Shown here: positions 26,851-37,488 of the stretch, in pieces
Layout of the letters: each line of letters opens with the position of its first letter
Numbering within the stretch: position 1 is the first letter of the stretch
Source: JBCCJA01 sp039045975
Lineage (GTDB): Bacteria; Planctomycetota; Planctomycetia; Planctomycetales; Planctomycetaceae
NCBI GenBank assembly: GCA_039045975.1
Contig: JBCCJA010000007.1
Location: 43,545 to 107,544, forward strand
Direction of reading: 5' to 3'
DNA length: 64,000 nt
The notes under the pieces: generated by a model
Database searches by the model: none
What the model was told of the DNA's origin: nothing
Seen by the model: the letters and a program-made list of their open reading frames with translations, nothing else
Position numbers and translations under genes: made by a program

Positions 26851-27306
26851 TTACGCCGCGCGGCGTTCGTCCCAGCCGCGGGCGAGCAAGATCTCGATCT
26901 GGTCGTCGTCGTAGCCGGCCTGACGCAGTTCGAGGGCGGCGACATCCCGGACCCGCGGCGTGGCGGGCGGGGCCGCCTCCGGCAGTTTGACGGTGAAGCC
27001 CATCTCGGCGGCGTCGGCGACGGCCTTCTCGAGCCGATCGGCCGCCGCGGTCGCTTCGGCGATCTTTTGCTCGAGGATCGCTACGCGGGTCGCGTGCCCC
27101 TCGGCCAGTTGGCGTTCGTAATCGAACAACCGGACTTCGAGGGCGGAAAGCCGCTTTTCGACCGCCGACGCATCTGGGACGACGGAAGACTTTTCGGCGG
27201 ACTGCCGCGGGCGACGCAGCCGCCGCCGCTGGCGCGTCCACCACCACACGCCGGCCGCAGCTAGCAGGGCCAACGGCCACATCGATCCGTTTTCGGTCGG
27301 CATCAT
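26851..27306 (-). CDS. small membrane-anchored coiled-coil protein
   Basis: About 151 residues. An N-terminal single span (MWPLALLAAAGVWWWTRQRRR) is followed by a basic patch, a coiled coil (SAVEKRLSALEVRLFDYERQLAEGH through DRLEKAVADAAEMGF) and a C-terminal segment (LRQAGYDDDQIEILLARGWDE) that resembles a short UBA-like helical unit. No family is recognised. The start is uncertain: GTG 27312, ATG 27306, ATG 27303 or ATG 27276-27282 are all possible. It overlaps nothing and converges with bamA. Confidence 0.6.
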   Translation of the reverse strand: MMPTENGSMWPLALLAAAGVWWWTRQRRRLRRPRQSAEKSSVVPDASAVEKRLSALEVRLFDYERQLAEGHATRVAILEQKIAEATAAADRLEKAVADAAEMGFTVKLPEAAPPATPRVRDVAALELRQAGYDDDQIEILLARGWDERRAA

Positions 27307-27468
27307 CGGCACCAGAATGGACGTCTAATTGGCCGGCCCGATAACACATCGCCGGAGAAGCCCGCGAGCCGTATCACGCCGCGGCCCGGCAGGCCCCGAT
27401 GCGGCCCTGATGGCACCGACCGCAGGACTGCCCGATAAATCGCCGATACGTCCGACCACGGGTTCCGC

Positions 27469-28224
27469 ATGTCCGCCGCACAGATCGACCCACAAGACCA
27501 CGTCGCACCTGGCACCGGCCTGCATGTGACACTCGGAAAAGTCTTAGCAGTCGTTGGCCCTCTGCTCGCCATAGTCGCAAGTTACGGCATCGCCCTTGTC
27601 GTCCTCCTCGTGATCGGAGTCAGGCGGCAGCTACAAGAGAAGAAGGCGATCGCTCAACTCCACGGCAGCGCCGTCCGCGTCGGCCCTCAACAGTTTTCGG
27701 CGATCCACAAAATCGCGAAATCGACCGCCGCGCAGATCGGGCTGGACGAAGTTCCCGAGATTTATGTCGTCGAAACAAACATCCAGAACGCGGCGGCGAT
27801 GAAGGTCGGCCGCAAGCAGTTCGTCATCCTGACAGACGACATCATCGTCGGGTTGGCGAAAATGAAGAGCTTCGGGGCCCTCAAGTTCGTTGTCGCGCAC
27901 GAACTCGCGCACCACGCACTGGGACACACCGGCTGGCTGCGGGGGACGTGCCGAACGGTCAACATGCGGCTGTGTCGCCTCGACGAGTTCTCCTGCGACG
28001 CCGTCGCGGCGGCCGCCGTCGGGGACGACGAGGCGATCCGCGACGCGTTCGCGGTGCTCGCAACGGGGCCGCAACTTTTCCCGCAGCTCAACAAAGACTC
28101 ATTTCTCCGTCAGGCCCGCGAAGTCGCCGCGGACAAGAACTCGAAAAAGTCTGAGAGGGGCCAGGAACATCCGCTGCTCCTGAGGCGACTGGCCCGACTG
28201 TCGGACGACGCGGTCGCCGTGTGA
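27469..28224 (+). CDS. M48 family zinc metallopeptidase
   Basis: A membrane-anchored peptidase of 251 residues. It has one or two spans at residues 20-50 (VLAVVGPLLAIVASYGIALVVL), a typical M48 domain with HELAH (144-148, in VVAHELAHHALGH), and a downstream RLDEFSCDAVA segment that provides the third ligand. The protease site faces the same side as in HtpX/Ste24 relatives, which clear damaged membrane proteins; the substrate here is not known. ATG 27469. Confidence 0.82.
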   Translation: MSAAQIDPQDHVAPGTGLHVTLGKVLAVVGPLLAIVASYGIALVVLLVIGVRRQLQEKKAIAQLHGSAVRVGPQQFSAIHKIAKSTAAQIGLDEVPEIYVVETNIQNAAAMKVGRKQFVILTDDIIVGLAKMKSFGALKFVVAHELAHHALGHTGWLRGTCRTVNMRLCRLDEFSCDAVAAAAVGDDEAIRDAFAVLATGPQLFPQLNKDSFLRQAREVAADKNSKKSERGQEHPLLLRRLARLSDDAVAV

Positions 28225-28254
28225 CGTCGTCCGCGTCGGCTTCACCTCGCGGTG

Positions 28255-29412
28255 TCACGCGTTCCGGCGATAAACCTCACGAGGCGTCTCTCCGGAGGCC
28301 CGTGCGACGGACACACAATCGTCAAACTCAGGCGTCTCGCCGCCGCCCGGGCCGCCGCCGCGTTTGAAGCGGATCGGGCCGTCCGGCGTCTGCCTTTCGA
28401 CGACTTCACGGTCACGGACCGTGCGGACGAGTTCGCGACGCCGGACCCCGAACGTCCCCGTTTCGGCGAACACCATCGCCTCCAGGCGGTCGGCGTCTTC
28501 GGGCCGGGCGAGCACGCTCAGTTCGGTCCCGGGGCGTCCCTTCTTCATCACCAGCGACGCCATCGCGACGTCGAGCGCCCCGGCGGCGAGCAGCCCGGAC
28601 GCGGCATGCCCGAGGACCTCACCGGTGACGTCGTCGACCTGCGTGACGAGTTCGACGACCGGCTCTCGCGACAGGCCGTCGGCCACGGCGGACGTCGCGG
28701 ACTGGCCCAAGATCAGCCTCAAGATGTTCGCGCGGTCGGCGAACTCGCGGGTGCCGGCGCCGTAGCCGATGCGTTCGATCGCGAGCGGCGGGAGCGGGCC
28801 GAAAGAGGTCGCGAAGGTGCGGACGATCGCGGCGCCGGTCGGCGTCGTCAGCTCGGCCTCGACCGGCACGTCGGCGAGCGGCACGCCCGTTAGGATTTCG
28901 GCCGTCGCCGGCGCCGGCAGCGGGCAGACGCCGTGCGCGATCGTGACCGTGCCGCGGCCGACCGGGACCGGCGAGCACGATATGGACTCGATCCCGAGCG
29001 AATCGATCGCGACCGCGACCCCGACGATGTCGACGATCGAGTCGACGGCGCCGACCTCGTGGAAATGGACCTTTTCGACCGTCATGCCGTGGACCTTCGC
29101 CTCTGCGACGGCCACGAGGCCGAACATGTCGCTCGCGTGGGCGCGGGCCCCGTCGGTCAGATCACCGCGGGCGATGATCTCTTCGACGTGCCGCAGGTGC
29201 CGGTGGGCGTGCTGTTCAGGATGCCGCACGGTCACGTGCTTCGCACGGAAGCCCTTGCGTTTGACCTCGTCGACGACGAGCTCGACGCCGTCCAGGCCCA
29301 GCGAATCGACCGCGGCCGCGACGACAGCCTCTTCGGCCCCGAGGTCGAGTAAGGCCGCGAGCGTCATGTCGCCGGCGACGCCCGTCGCGGCGTCCAAGTG
29401 CAGGTGTCTCAT
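28255..29412 (-). CDS. larC: nickel-pincer cofactor biosynthesis protein LarC
   Basis: CTP-dependent cyclometallase that puts nickel into the pyridinium-dithiocarboxylate pincer cofactor first found in lactate racemase. Family features are LHLDAATGVAGDMTLAALLDLG at the N-terminus, the His-rich loop HPEQHAHRHLRHVEEII, VHFHEVGAVDSIVDIVG, and PVPVGRGTVTIAHGVCPLPAPAT. The 385 residues are near family length. larA, larB and larE are not in the window. The ATG at 29412 overlaps the stop of the upstream repeat protein by 4 bases. Confidence 0.87.
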   Translation of the reverse strand: MRHLHLDAATGVAGDMTLAALLDLGAEEAVVAAAVDSLGLDGVELVVDEVKRKGFRAKHVTVRHPEQHAHRHLRHVEEIIARGDLTDGARAHASDMFGLVAVAEAKVHGMTVEKVHFHEVGAVDSIVDIVGVAVAIDSLGIESISCSPVPVGRGTVTIAHGVCPLPAPATAEILTGVPLADVPVEAELTTPTGAAIVRTFATSFGPLPPLAIERIGYGAGTREFADRANILRLILGQSATSAVADGLSREPVVELVTQVDDVTGEVLGHAASGLLAAGALDVAMASLVMKKGRPGTELSVLARPEDADRLEAMVFAETGTFGVRRRELVRTVRDREVVERQTPDGPIRFKRGGGPGGGETPEFDDCVSVARASGETPREVYRRNA

Positions 29413-30491
29413 CCGCCACCGTCCTGGGCCCGGGCGAGCGCGAGGATCGCCGCGGTGCGTTCGGGGCCGGCGGGGGGCAAATCGTCGGCGGACGCGGCCC
29501 CGGCGGCACTCGCCGGCTCGGCCGGTTCCGTCTCCGCGGCCGGTTCCGCCTCTACTATCGGTTCGGCGACTTCGGCCGGCGTAGCGACGGCGTCGGCCGG
29601 TGCGTCCTGGAGGCGGGCCTGTTCGAGCGGTGACAACTCCCGCTTCGCCACTTCCTTCGAAGCCGCGTCCTGCAGACGGGCCTGTTCGAGCGGCGAGAGC
29701 GGCTTCGCCTCCTTGGCCGGCTCAGTCGCCCCGGTGTTGGCGGCCGCGGCATCCTGTAGGCGGGCCTGCTCCAGGGGCGAGAGTTTCTTCGCCGGCGGCG
29801 CCTCGGCCGTGCCCGCCGCGTCTTGGGCCCGGGCCTGTTCGAGCGGCGAGAGCGGACGGCCGGCCGGCGGGGAGGGCTTCGTCGAGCCACCCGCGTCTTG
29901 CAGGCGGGCCTGCTCCAACGGCGAGAGACTTTTTGTTGGGGGCGAATCCGCAGCGGGGGCGGCGTCTTGGTCCCGGGCCTGCTCCAACGGAGAGAGCTTC
30001 TTCGCAGCGGCCGGCGGTTTCGGGCCGCCCCCCGCGTCCTGCAGCTTCGCCTGCTCCAACGGCGAGAGCGGTCGACCCGGCGGCGGGACAGAACCGACGG
30101 CCGGACTAGCGGCGGCCTGTTGTTGCCGGGCCGCCTCCAGCGGAGACAGTTTTTGGGCCGCCGGCGGTGCCGCGGCGGTTTCGGCCTTCGATGACGCCGG
30201 CGCCGGGTCCGCGGCCTTCGCCGTGACCGCCAGCGACGCCTTCTTCTTCGGGCCTTCGAGTTTCGCCAGTTCCGCGGCCGTCGCTTCGCGGAGTTTTTCG
30301 GGGTCGATGTCGTACCACGCGATGTCGACGCCGCCGAATTCGACGATCGCGTTCCCGTTCATGTTGACGGTTCGCACCGTGCCGACCCGGCCGGCGAACC
30401 GCCGCAGCCGCGGACTGTCGGCCGTGACGACGACCTTCCGGTCGGTCCATTCGGCCTTGAGGCGTTCGGCGGCTTGGATCTGTGCGGACAT
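29409..30491 (-). CDS. eight-repeat LSPLEQARLQDA protein
   Basis: A 360-residue cytoplasmic protein with no signal peptide. Residues 15-70 resemble a small SH3/KOW-like beta unit (VVVTADSPRLRRFAGRVGTV, AIVEFGGVDIAWYDI). From about 115 on, the consensus LSPLEQARLQDA occurs eight times (starts 115, 142, 166, 189, 214, 238, 265, 286), spaced 21-27 residues apart by Pro/Ala/Lys-rich linkers. A degenerate ninth (ALARAQDGG) is at the C-terminus. Each repeat looks like a short amphipathic helix. The function is unknown; cotranscription with larC is inferred from the ATGA overlap. The ATG is at 30491. Confidence 0.75.
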   Translation of the reverse strand: MSAQIQAAERLKAEWTDRKVVVTADSPRLRRFAGRVGTVRTVNMNGNAIVEFGGVDIAWYDIDPEKLREATAAELAKLEGPKKKASLAVTAKAADPAPASSKAETAAAPPAAQKLSPLEAARQQQAAASPAVGSVPPPGRPLSPLEQAKLQDAGGGPKPPAAAKKLSPLEQARDQDAAPAADSPPTKSLSPLEQARLQDAGGSTKPSPPAGRPLSPLEQARAQDAAGTAEAPPAKKLSPLEQARLQDAAAANTGATEPAKEAKPLSPLEQARLQDAASKEVAKRELSPLEQARLQDAPADAVATPAEVAEPIVEAEPAAETEPAEPASAAGAASADDLPPAGPERTAAILALARAQDGGG

Positions 30492-30654
30492 CGTCCGGCG
30501 GTCGGTAAATGATCGGCGTCAGCGGTGATTCTTAGCGATTCGGGCCACCGCGAGACAGGCGAACGGTCGCCCCCGGGTGTTTGACCCGCCTTGCCGCTCA
30601 CGGGCCCCGGCGCCATGATCGGCTCAAGACCTCGCACTCGATTTCGTCCGCCGT

Positions 30655-31715
<1,061 letters not shown>

Positions 31716-31719
<4 letters not shown>

Positions 31720-32657
31720 GCCCGGGAGGCCGAACCATCCCCGCCGCCGCCCCCCGCCTCGAAGACCTGCTGCCGGAACGGATCGCCCGGCTGGCCCGGC
31801 TCGAAGTGCGGGCCAAGCACATCGTCGAGGGCGTCCTCAGCGGGCTGCACCGCAGCCCCTACTTTGGTCAGTCGATCGAGTTCCGCCAGCACCGCGAGTA
31901 CGTCCCGGGCGACGAAGCCCGGAACATCGACTGGAAGGTCTGGTCCAAGACCGACAAGTACTACGTCAAGCTGTTCGACGAGGACACGAACCTGCGGACG
32001 ACGATCGTCGTCGACCGGTCGGCGTCGATGGCGTACGGCTCGGGGGCGATGACGAAAGCCGACTACGCGCGGACCGTCGCCGCGTCGCTGGCGTACCTGC
32101 TGATCAAGCAGCACGACATCGTCGGGCTCGTGACCTGCGACTCGGAAATCCGCGACCGCGTGCCGCACCGCAGCGGGCAGCGGCATCTGCTGAGTCTGAT
32201 CGGCCCGCTCGAAGCGCCGGAGTTGGACGACGACGGCTTGGGCGCGACGACGGCACTCGGCGACACGCTCGCTACTGTCGCGGAAGAGCAAACGCGGGCA
32301 GGAATCGTCGTCGTCGTTTCGGACCTGTTCACCGATACGGAGACGCTGTTCCGCGGGCTGCGGTTCCTCCGCTCACGGGGGCACGACGTCGTCGTCTTCC
32401 AGGTGCTCGACGACAGCGAGCTCGACTTCGACTTCGTCGGCACGACCCGCTTCGAGGGACTGGAAGCCGACGGCGAACTGACCTGCGACCCGCCGGCACT
32501 CCGGGCCTCGTATCTGGCCGCGCTCGAACGGTTCATGGAGTCGGTCCGCCGCTTCTGCGGCGCGAACGCGATCGACCTGCAGACGATCCGGACGAGCGAA
32601 CACCTCGACGCGGCGATCCTCGCCTTCATGAAACTGCGGAGCGGGCCGCGGCGTTAA
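31716..32657 (+). CDS. DUF58 domain protein (vWA-like)
   Basis: DUF58 proteins are the standard partners of MoxR ATPases. The family core HREYVPGDEARNIDWKVWSK is followed by a vWA-like fold with VDRSASM (Asp100, DxSxS-type metal site). The 313 residues lack membrane spans, so it is likely cytoplasmic. Start GTG 31716, overlapping moxR. Confidence 0.88.
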
Positions 32658-32703
32658 ACTCGCCCGGTCCGCCGACCCACGACACGCACGACGCCGACGG
32701 CCG

Positions 32704-34944
32704 TTGTCTCTGCTCGAACCGTTCTTCGCCAATCCGCTGCTCGCCGCCGCGGGGGCGGCGTGCGCGGCGGCGCCGGTGCTGATTCACCTGCTGAACCGGC
32801 TGCGATTCCGGCGGGTGAAGTTCGCCGCGATGGCGTTCCTGCTGGAGTCGGACGAGCGGAACCGGCGGCGACTGCTGTTGGAGCAGATTTTGTTGCTCGC
32901 GGCGCGGGTGCTGCTCGTGCTGCTGATCGCCGCGCTGTTGGGCCGCCTGCTCGTCGACCCCGCGACGCTCGCGATCGTCGGGCAGGAGTCGCCGACCCAT
33001 CACGTCTATCTGATCGACGACAGTGCTTCGATGCGGGCGTCGTCGGACGACGCGGGCACGGTGTTCGGGCTCGCCGAGGCGGTCGTGCGGCGGGATTTGG
33101 AACTGATCGGTAAGAGGGCCGCAGCCGACACGGTGACGGTACTCACCGCGTCGGCCGCGACCGACGGGGACGCGATCCTCTCGGACCGCCGCGTCGAGCC
33201 GGCGGCGATGGCGGAACTCGAGTCGGCGTTCGCGACGCTGGAGGCCGGGTACGGTTCCCCGCCGCTGCCGGCGGCGGTCGCGGCGGCGGCGGCCCGACTG
33301 ACGCAGGGCGACGGACGGGGCCGCAGGCTCGTCGTCGTGACCGACTTCCGGGCCGTCGACTGGGGCGACCGCGGCGGTCCGCTGTCGGCGGTTACCGAAG
33401 CAGAGGCCGAAGGCGTTTCAGCAGAAATCGTCGCGGTCGGCTCCGCGCCGGGGCCGAACCTGGCGGTGACGGCGGTCCGTGGCGATTTCGGCAGCCTCGC
33501 CGCCGACGTCCCGGTACGGATCGCCGTGGCGGTCACGAACCGCTCGGCCGTCGCCGCCGATGATGTCACGGTCTCGGTATTCAAAGACGCCGACCGTCTG
33601 CCGGTGATGGGCACGGTGGAGAGGATCGGGCCCGGCGAGACCGCCGAGGCCTTCCTCGACATGGCGTTCCCGGCCGGTGACGCGTCGACGCTGCGGTTCG
33701 AAATCGAGGCCGACGAGTTCCGGCCGGACGACACGTTCCGTGTCGGGATCTCGGTTCCGGAGACGCGGTCCGTCTTAATCGTCGACGGCTCGCCGGAGAC
33801 CGACGCGGCGGTGCTTTTGGGCGACGCCCTCGCGCCCGTCCCCGGGATCGCCGGGCTGACGCCCGATGTGATCACGCCGACGGCACTCGGCGAGATCGAC
33901 CTTTCGGCTTACGCGGTGGTCTACCTGCACGACGTCGCCGAGATGACGCCCGACGCGGCCGAACGGCTGGCGGAATACGTCGGAAAGGGCGGCGGCGTCG
34001 CGGCGATCGTCGGGCCGTCGGTATCGGGACGGGCCGACGCGGGCCGGGCGATCGAATACGCCGACCTGATGGCGGCGGTCCCCGACGGCCGAAAGGTCGA
34101 GCGGCCCAAGCGCCCCGGGGACGAATCGCCCGACGTCGTCTTCGCAGGGGTCGGTCGGTTCGCGCCGTTCGCCGGCCGACTGGCGGAGTATTTGCGCCCC
34201 ATTCGCGTCATGGCGGTCGCCGGGTCTTCGGTCCGGTCGATCGACGAAGGCGACCGCGAGGACGATGGCGTCGCCGACGCGGCGGTCGTGGCGTCGTGTC
34301 CCCGGCCCGACGGGTCGAGCGACCCGCTACTCGTCATCGCGGACGCGGGCGACGGTCGGGTCGCGACGCTGCTCACGCCGCTCGACGACCGCTGGGCCGA
34401 CTGGTCGAAGCATTTCATTTTCGTGCCGCTGATCCACGAACTGACGCGTCACCTCGCCGGGGCGGGCCGGCCGCCGGGCGTCGTCGGCGACGGCCTGACC
34501 GTCGAACTGAGCGGGGCGGACGATTTCGAAGTCACCGCCGAAGCCCCGGACGGCACGGTCGTCGTGCCGGACCGGTCGGCAGACGGGCTGTCGGCGTCGA
34601 TACCGACCGAAACCCCGGGCCGTTACGTCCTGAAGGCATCCTCCGACGCCGGGATCGACCGCGTCGTCGACCTCGTCGTGAACACGCCGCGGCGTGAGGG
34701 GCAGACCGAACTCGCTGCGGTCGACGGCGTCCGGGATCTGCTCGGTGAAGATTCGTCGGTCTCGATCCGGGTCGGCTCGCGGGACGAGGCGATGCTCGGG
34801 CCGGACGGCGGTGACGTGACGACGCTGCTGGCGACGTTGGCGGTCGCGCTGTCGGTCGTCGAACTGTGGACCGCGGCGAAATTGAGCCGTCACGGCGACC
34901 GCGGCCCGGGCCTGGTCGGCCGGCGGTTCGGGAGGCGCCGATGA
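32704..34944 (+). CDS. BatA-like membrane protein with vWA domain
   Basis: Residues 1-80 match the BatA/aerotolerance N-terminal region: a hydrophobic start (PLLAAAGAACAAAPVLIHLLNRLRFRRVKFAAMAFLLESD) and a second span (ILLLAARVLLVLLIAALLG). A vWA domain begins at LIDDSASM (Asp105, metal site), followed by beta-rich periplasmic domains and a last span near the C-terminus (LLATLAVALSVVEL). Length 746. The TTG at 32704 precedes the conserved SLLEPFFANP motif, which fixes it as the start despite the rare codon. Confidence 0.8.
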   Translation: MSLLEPFFANPLLAAAGAACAAAPVLIHLLNRLRFRRVKFAAMAFLLESDERNRRRLLLEQILLLAARVLLVLLIAALLGRLLVDPATLAIVGQESPTHHVYLIDDSASMRASSDDAGTVFGLAEAVVRRDLELIGKRAAADTVTVLTASAATDGDAILSDRRVEPAAMAELESAFATLEAGYGSPPLPAAVAAAAARLTQGDGRGRRLVVVTDFRAVDWGDRGGPLSAVTEAEAEGVSAEIVAVGSAPGPNLAVTAVRGDFGSLAADVPVRIAVAVTNRSAVAADDVTVSVFKDADRLPVMGTVERIGPGETAEAFLDMAFPAGDASTLRFEIEADEFRPDDTFRVGISVPETRSVLIVDGSPETDAAVLLGDALAPVPGIAGLTPDVITPTALGEIDLSAYAVVYLHDVAEMTPDAAERLAEYVGKGGGVAAIVGPSVSGRADAGRAIEYADLMAAVPDGRKVERPKRPGDESPDVVFAGVGRFAPFAGRLAEYLRPIRVMAVAGSSVRSIDEGDREDDGVADAAVVASCPRPDGSSDPLLVIADAGDGRVATLLTPLDDRWADWSKHFIFVPLIHELTRHLAGAGRPPGVVGDGLTVELSGADDFEVTAEAPDGTVVVPDRSADGLSASIPTETPGRYVLKASSDAGIDRVVDLVVNTPRREGQTELAAVDGVRDLLGEDSSVSIRVGSRDEAMLGPDGGDVTTLLATLAVALSVVELWTAAKLSRHGDRGPGLVGRRFGRRR

Positions 34945-37472
34945 GGGGCGACCTCTTCGCGGCGGGCCTGACGCTGGCCCAGACGTCGACGGAAGTGACC
35001 TTCCGCACGATCGAGTGGGCGTTCCCGGAAACGGCGGGCGGTCGCCTTGTCGCGGCAACGCTGGCGTTGATCGCGATCGTGTCGACGGTGCGGATCGCGG
35101 TCGTCGAGGCGCGGACGGTCGGCGTCGCGTCGGCGTGGCTGGCGACGCTGCGGTTGGCGACGTTGGCGACGCTGGGCGTGATCGCGTTCGACCCGCACGA
35201 GCGGCGTCAGCGTGACGTCACGGAGCCGTCACGCGTCGCGGTGCTAGTCGACACTTCGCTTTCGATGGCCGAGCCGGTCCGCGTCTCGAAGGAAGACGTC
35301 CCGACGCGGAGCGAGGCGGTCGCCGACGTTCTGCTCGGCACCGAAGCGGCGGGCCGATCGTTGGCAGGATCGCTCTCGTCGGTGCACCGGCCGGAGCTGT
35401 ACACGTTCGACGGCGGCCTGACCGCTCACGGGACGATGACCCCGGAGCCGACGCTTCCCGACACCGACGACGGCGACGCCGATCCGGATCGGCCCGACGC
35501 CACGGCGGAAGACGCCGCCCGCATGTCCGCCGCGCTGACGCCCGGGGGCGCGCGGACCGGACTCGGCGACGCGTTGACGGAGCTGTTGCGGACCGCCGGC
35601 GGCCCGACGCTGGCCGGGGTGATCGTCGTCTCGGACGGCCGGACGAACTCGGGCGTCGGCGTCGATGCCGCGGTCGCGGCGGCGACCGGCGGGCGACGCG
35701 AGATCCCGGTCGCGACCGTCGGCGTCGGCGACACGCGGCGTCGTCCGGACGTCACGATCGCGGACGTGCGGGCGCCCCGCGAAGTCCGTTTCTCGCCCGC
35801 CTCGGAACGGCAAGACCCGTTCGACGTGACCGCGTTCGTGACGGCCCGCGCCGATACCGTCGCGACCGGCACGGTCACCGCGGTCTTGTCGCGGCGGCCC
35901 GAAGGGACCGACGCGGAAACCGCGAGCGACCTCGAACGACGCGACATCGAGGTCGGCACCGACGGCGTGCCGAAGCAGGTCGACTTCGCGGTCGAGCCGG
36001 ACGGCTCGGGCCGCTTCGTGTACACGGTGCGGATCGAGCCCCGCGGCGGCTTGGAGGACTTCGACCCGGAGGACAATGCCGCCGAGGTGACGGTCGACGT
36101 GATCGAGCGGAACACGGCGGTCCTCGTGATCGCCGGCGGGCCGACGCGCGACTACCGCTTCGCGTTGCCGCTGCTGGACCGCTCGCCGACGTTCGACGTT
36201 GACGTCTGGTTGCAGACGGTCCGGCCGGGCGACGCCGGGGCGGTCAGCCAAGACGCCGACGACCTGCTGACGGAGTTCCCGCCGTCGTTCCCGGTCCGGC
36301 CCGACGCCGACGCGTTCGGCGAAGACTCGTCGCGTCCGCGCGACTACGACCTCGTGATCGCGTTCGACGCCGACTGGTCGGCGGTCGGCGTCGACGGGCA
36401 ACGCCGCCTCGCGACGTGGGTCGCGGAGGAACGCGGCGGGCTGATCCTCGCCGCCGGCGACATCCATCAGACACGGCTCGGGGCCCCCGACCAGGCACGG
36501 CCGCAAGTGCTCGACCTGTATCCGGTCGTCCCGGCCCCGCCGCGGTCACTGACCGCGGCGCCGCCCGTCGCGGACCGCTCTTGGCCCGTCACGTTGACCG
36601 AGTCGGGCCGGCGGGCACGCTTCATGGACCCACGGGCGGACGGCCCCGGCGACGAGGACGATGTCGACGGTCCGGCGTGGCCGCGGCTATATCGGGCCGT
36701 GCCGACGGTCGGCATCAAGAGCCTCGCGACGGTCTACGCGACGCTCGACGACCCGACGACGGCCGGGCGAGAAGCGGTCGTCGTCGCGGCCCAGCCGTTC
36801 GGCGGGGGACGGGTGCTGTACCTCGGGAGCCCGGAGACATGGCGTCTGCGTTCGCGGGGCTCGGGCCGGTTCGAGCGGTTCTGGATCGGGATGGCCGGCG
36901 ACGCGGCGCAGGGCCGGCGGCGGCGGTCCGCCGGGGGCCTGATCTTGCTCGACCGTCGCGATTACGACGTCGGCCAGACGGCGGTCGTCCGCGTCGAGCG
37001 GGCGCGGGGCGGCGGCGAGGACCGGGCCGCGCCGGTCCTGTTCGCCTTCGGACCGGACGGCGAGCCGGTCTCGTCGACCGGGATCGTGATGAAAGCCGAC
37101 CGGCTCAACACGCGGCAGTTCGTCGCGGACGTGCCGCTCGCGACGCCGGGGCGGTACACGTTCCGCGTCGAAACCGGTTCGGGCCCGATGCTGACGGCGA
37201 ACGCCGAAGCGGTGCTCCCGGCGATCGAACGCCAGGACGTGCGTCTCGACGAGGGCCTGCTGCGGAGGCTCGCCGAGCGGACCGGGTCGCGGTACTGCAC
37301 CTTGGACGAAGCGGCCGACGTGTTACCGGCGTTGTTCGCGGAGTCGGCCGCACGCGTCGTCCGGCTCGACGAAGGCCGCAGTTCGCTGTGGGACCGCGGG
37401 TGGGTGCTCGCGTTGCTCGCGTCCCTCTTGTCGGCCGAATGGCTGAGCCGCAAACTCTTGAAGCTGGCGTAG
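34941..37472 (+). CDS. large vWA-domain membrane protein
   Basis: An 843-residue protein with N-terminal spans (VAATLALIAIVSTVRIAV and WLATLRLATLATLGVIAF), a vWA domain with VDTSLSM (Asp104) and VIVVSDGRTNSG, a long beta-rich body, and a final span (VLALLASLLSAEWL) with a basic end. The middle resembles the glutamine-amidotransferase-like region found in such Bat-type proteins. ATG 34941 overlaps the previous stop by 4 bases; the frame is open upstream to 34866 but overlaps the previous gene. Confidence 0.8.
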   Translation: MRGDLFAAGLTLAQTSTEVTFRTIEWAFPETAGGRLVAATLALIAIVSTVRIAVVEARTVGVASAWLATLRLATLATLGVIAFDPHERRQRDVTEPSRVAVLVDTSLSMAEPVRVSKEDVPTRSEAVADVLLGTEAAGRSLAGSLSSVHRPELYTFDGGLTAHGTMTPEPTLPDTDDGDADPDRPDATAEDAARMSAALTPGGARTGLGDALTELLRTAGGPTLAGVIVVSDGRTNSGVGVDAAVAAATGGRREIPVATVGVGDTRRRPDVTIADVRAPREVRFSPASERQDPFDVTAFVTARADTVATGTVTAVLSRRPEGTDAETASDLERRDIEVGTDGVPKQVDFAVEPDGSGRFVYTVRIEPRGGLEDFDPEDNAAEVTVDVIERNTAVLVIAGGPTRDYRFALPLLDRSPTFDVDVWLQTVRPGDAGAVSQDADDLLTEFPPSFPVRPDADAFGEDSSRPRDYDLVIAFDADWSAVGVDGQRRLATWVAEERGGLILAAGDIHQTRLGAPDQARPQVLDLYPVVPAPPRSLTAAPPVADRSWPVTLTESGRRARFMDPRADGPGDEDDVDGPAWPRLYRAVPTVGIKSLATVYATLDDPTTAGREAVVVAAQPFGGGRVLYLGSPETWRLRSRGSGRFERFWIGMAGDAAQGRRRRSAGGLILLDRRDYDVGQTAVVRVERARGGGEDRAAPVLFAFGPDGEPVSSTGIVMKADRLNTRQFVADVPLATPGRYTFRVETGSGPMLTANAEAVLPAIERQDVRLDEGLLRRLAERTGSRYCTLDEAADVLPALFAESAARVVRLDEGRSSLWDRGWVLALLASLLSAEWLSRKLLKLA

Positions 37473-37488
37473 ACGAACCCGGAGTCGC

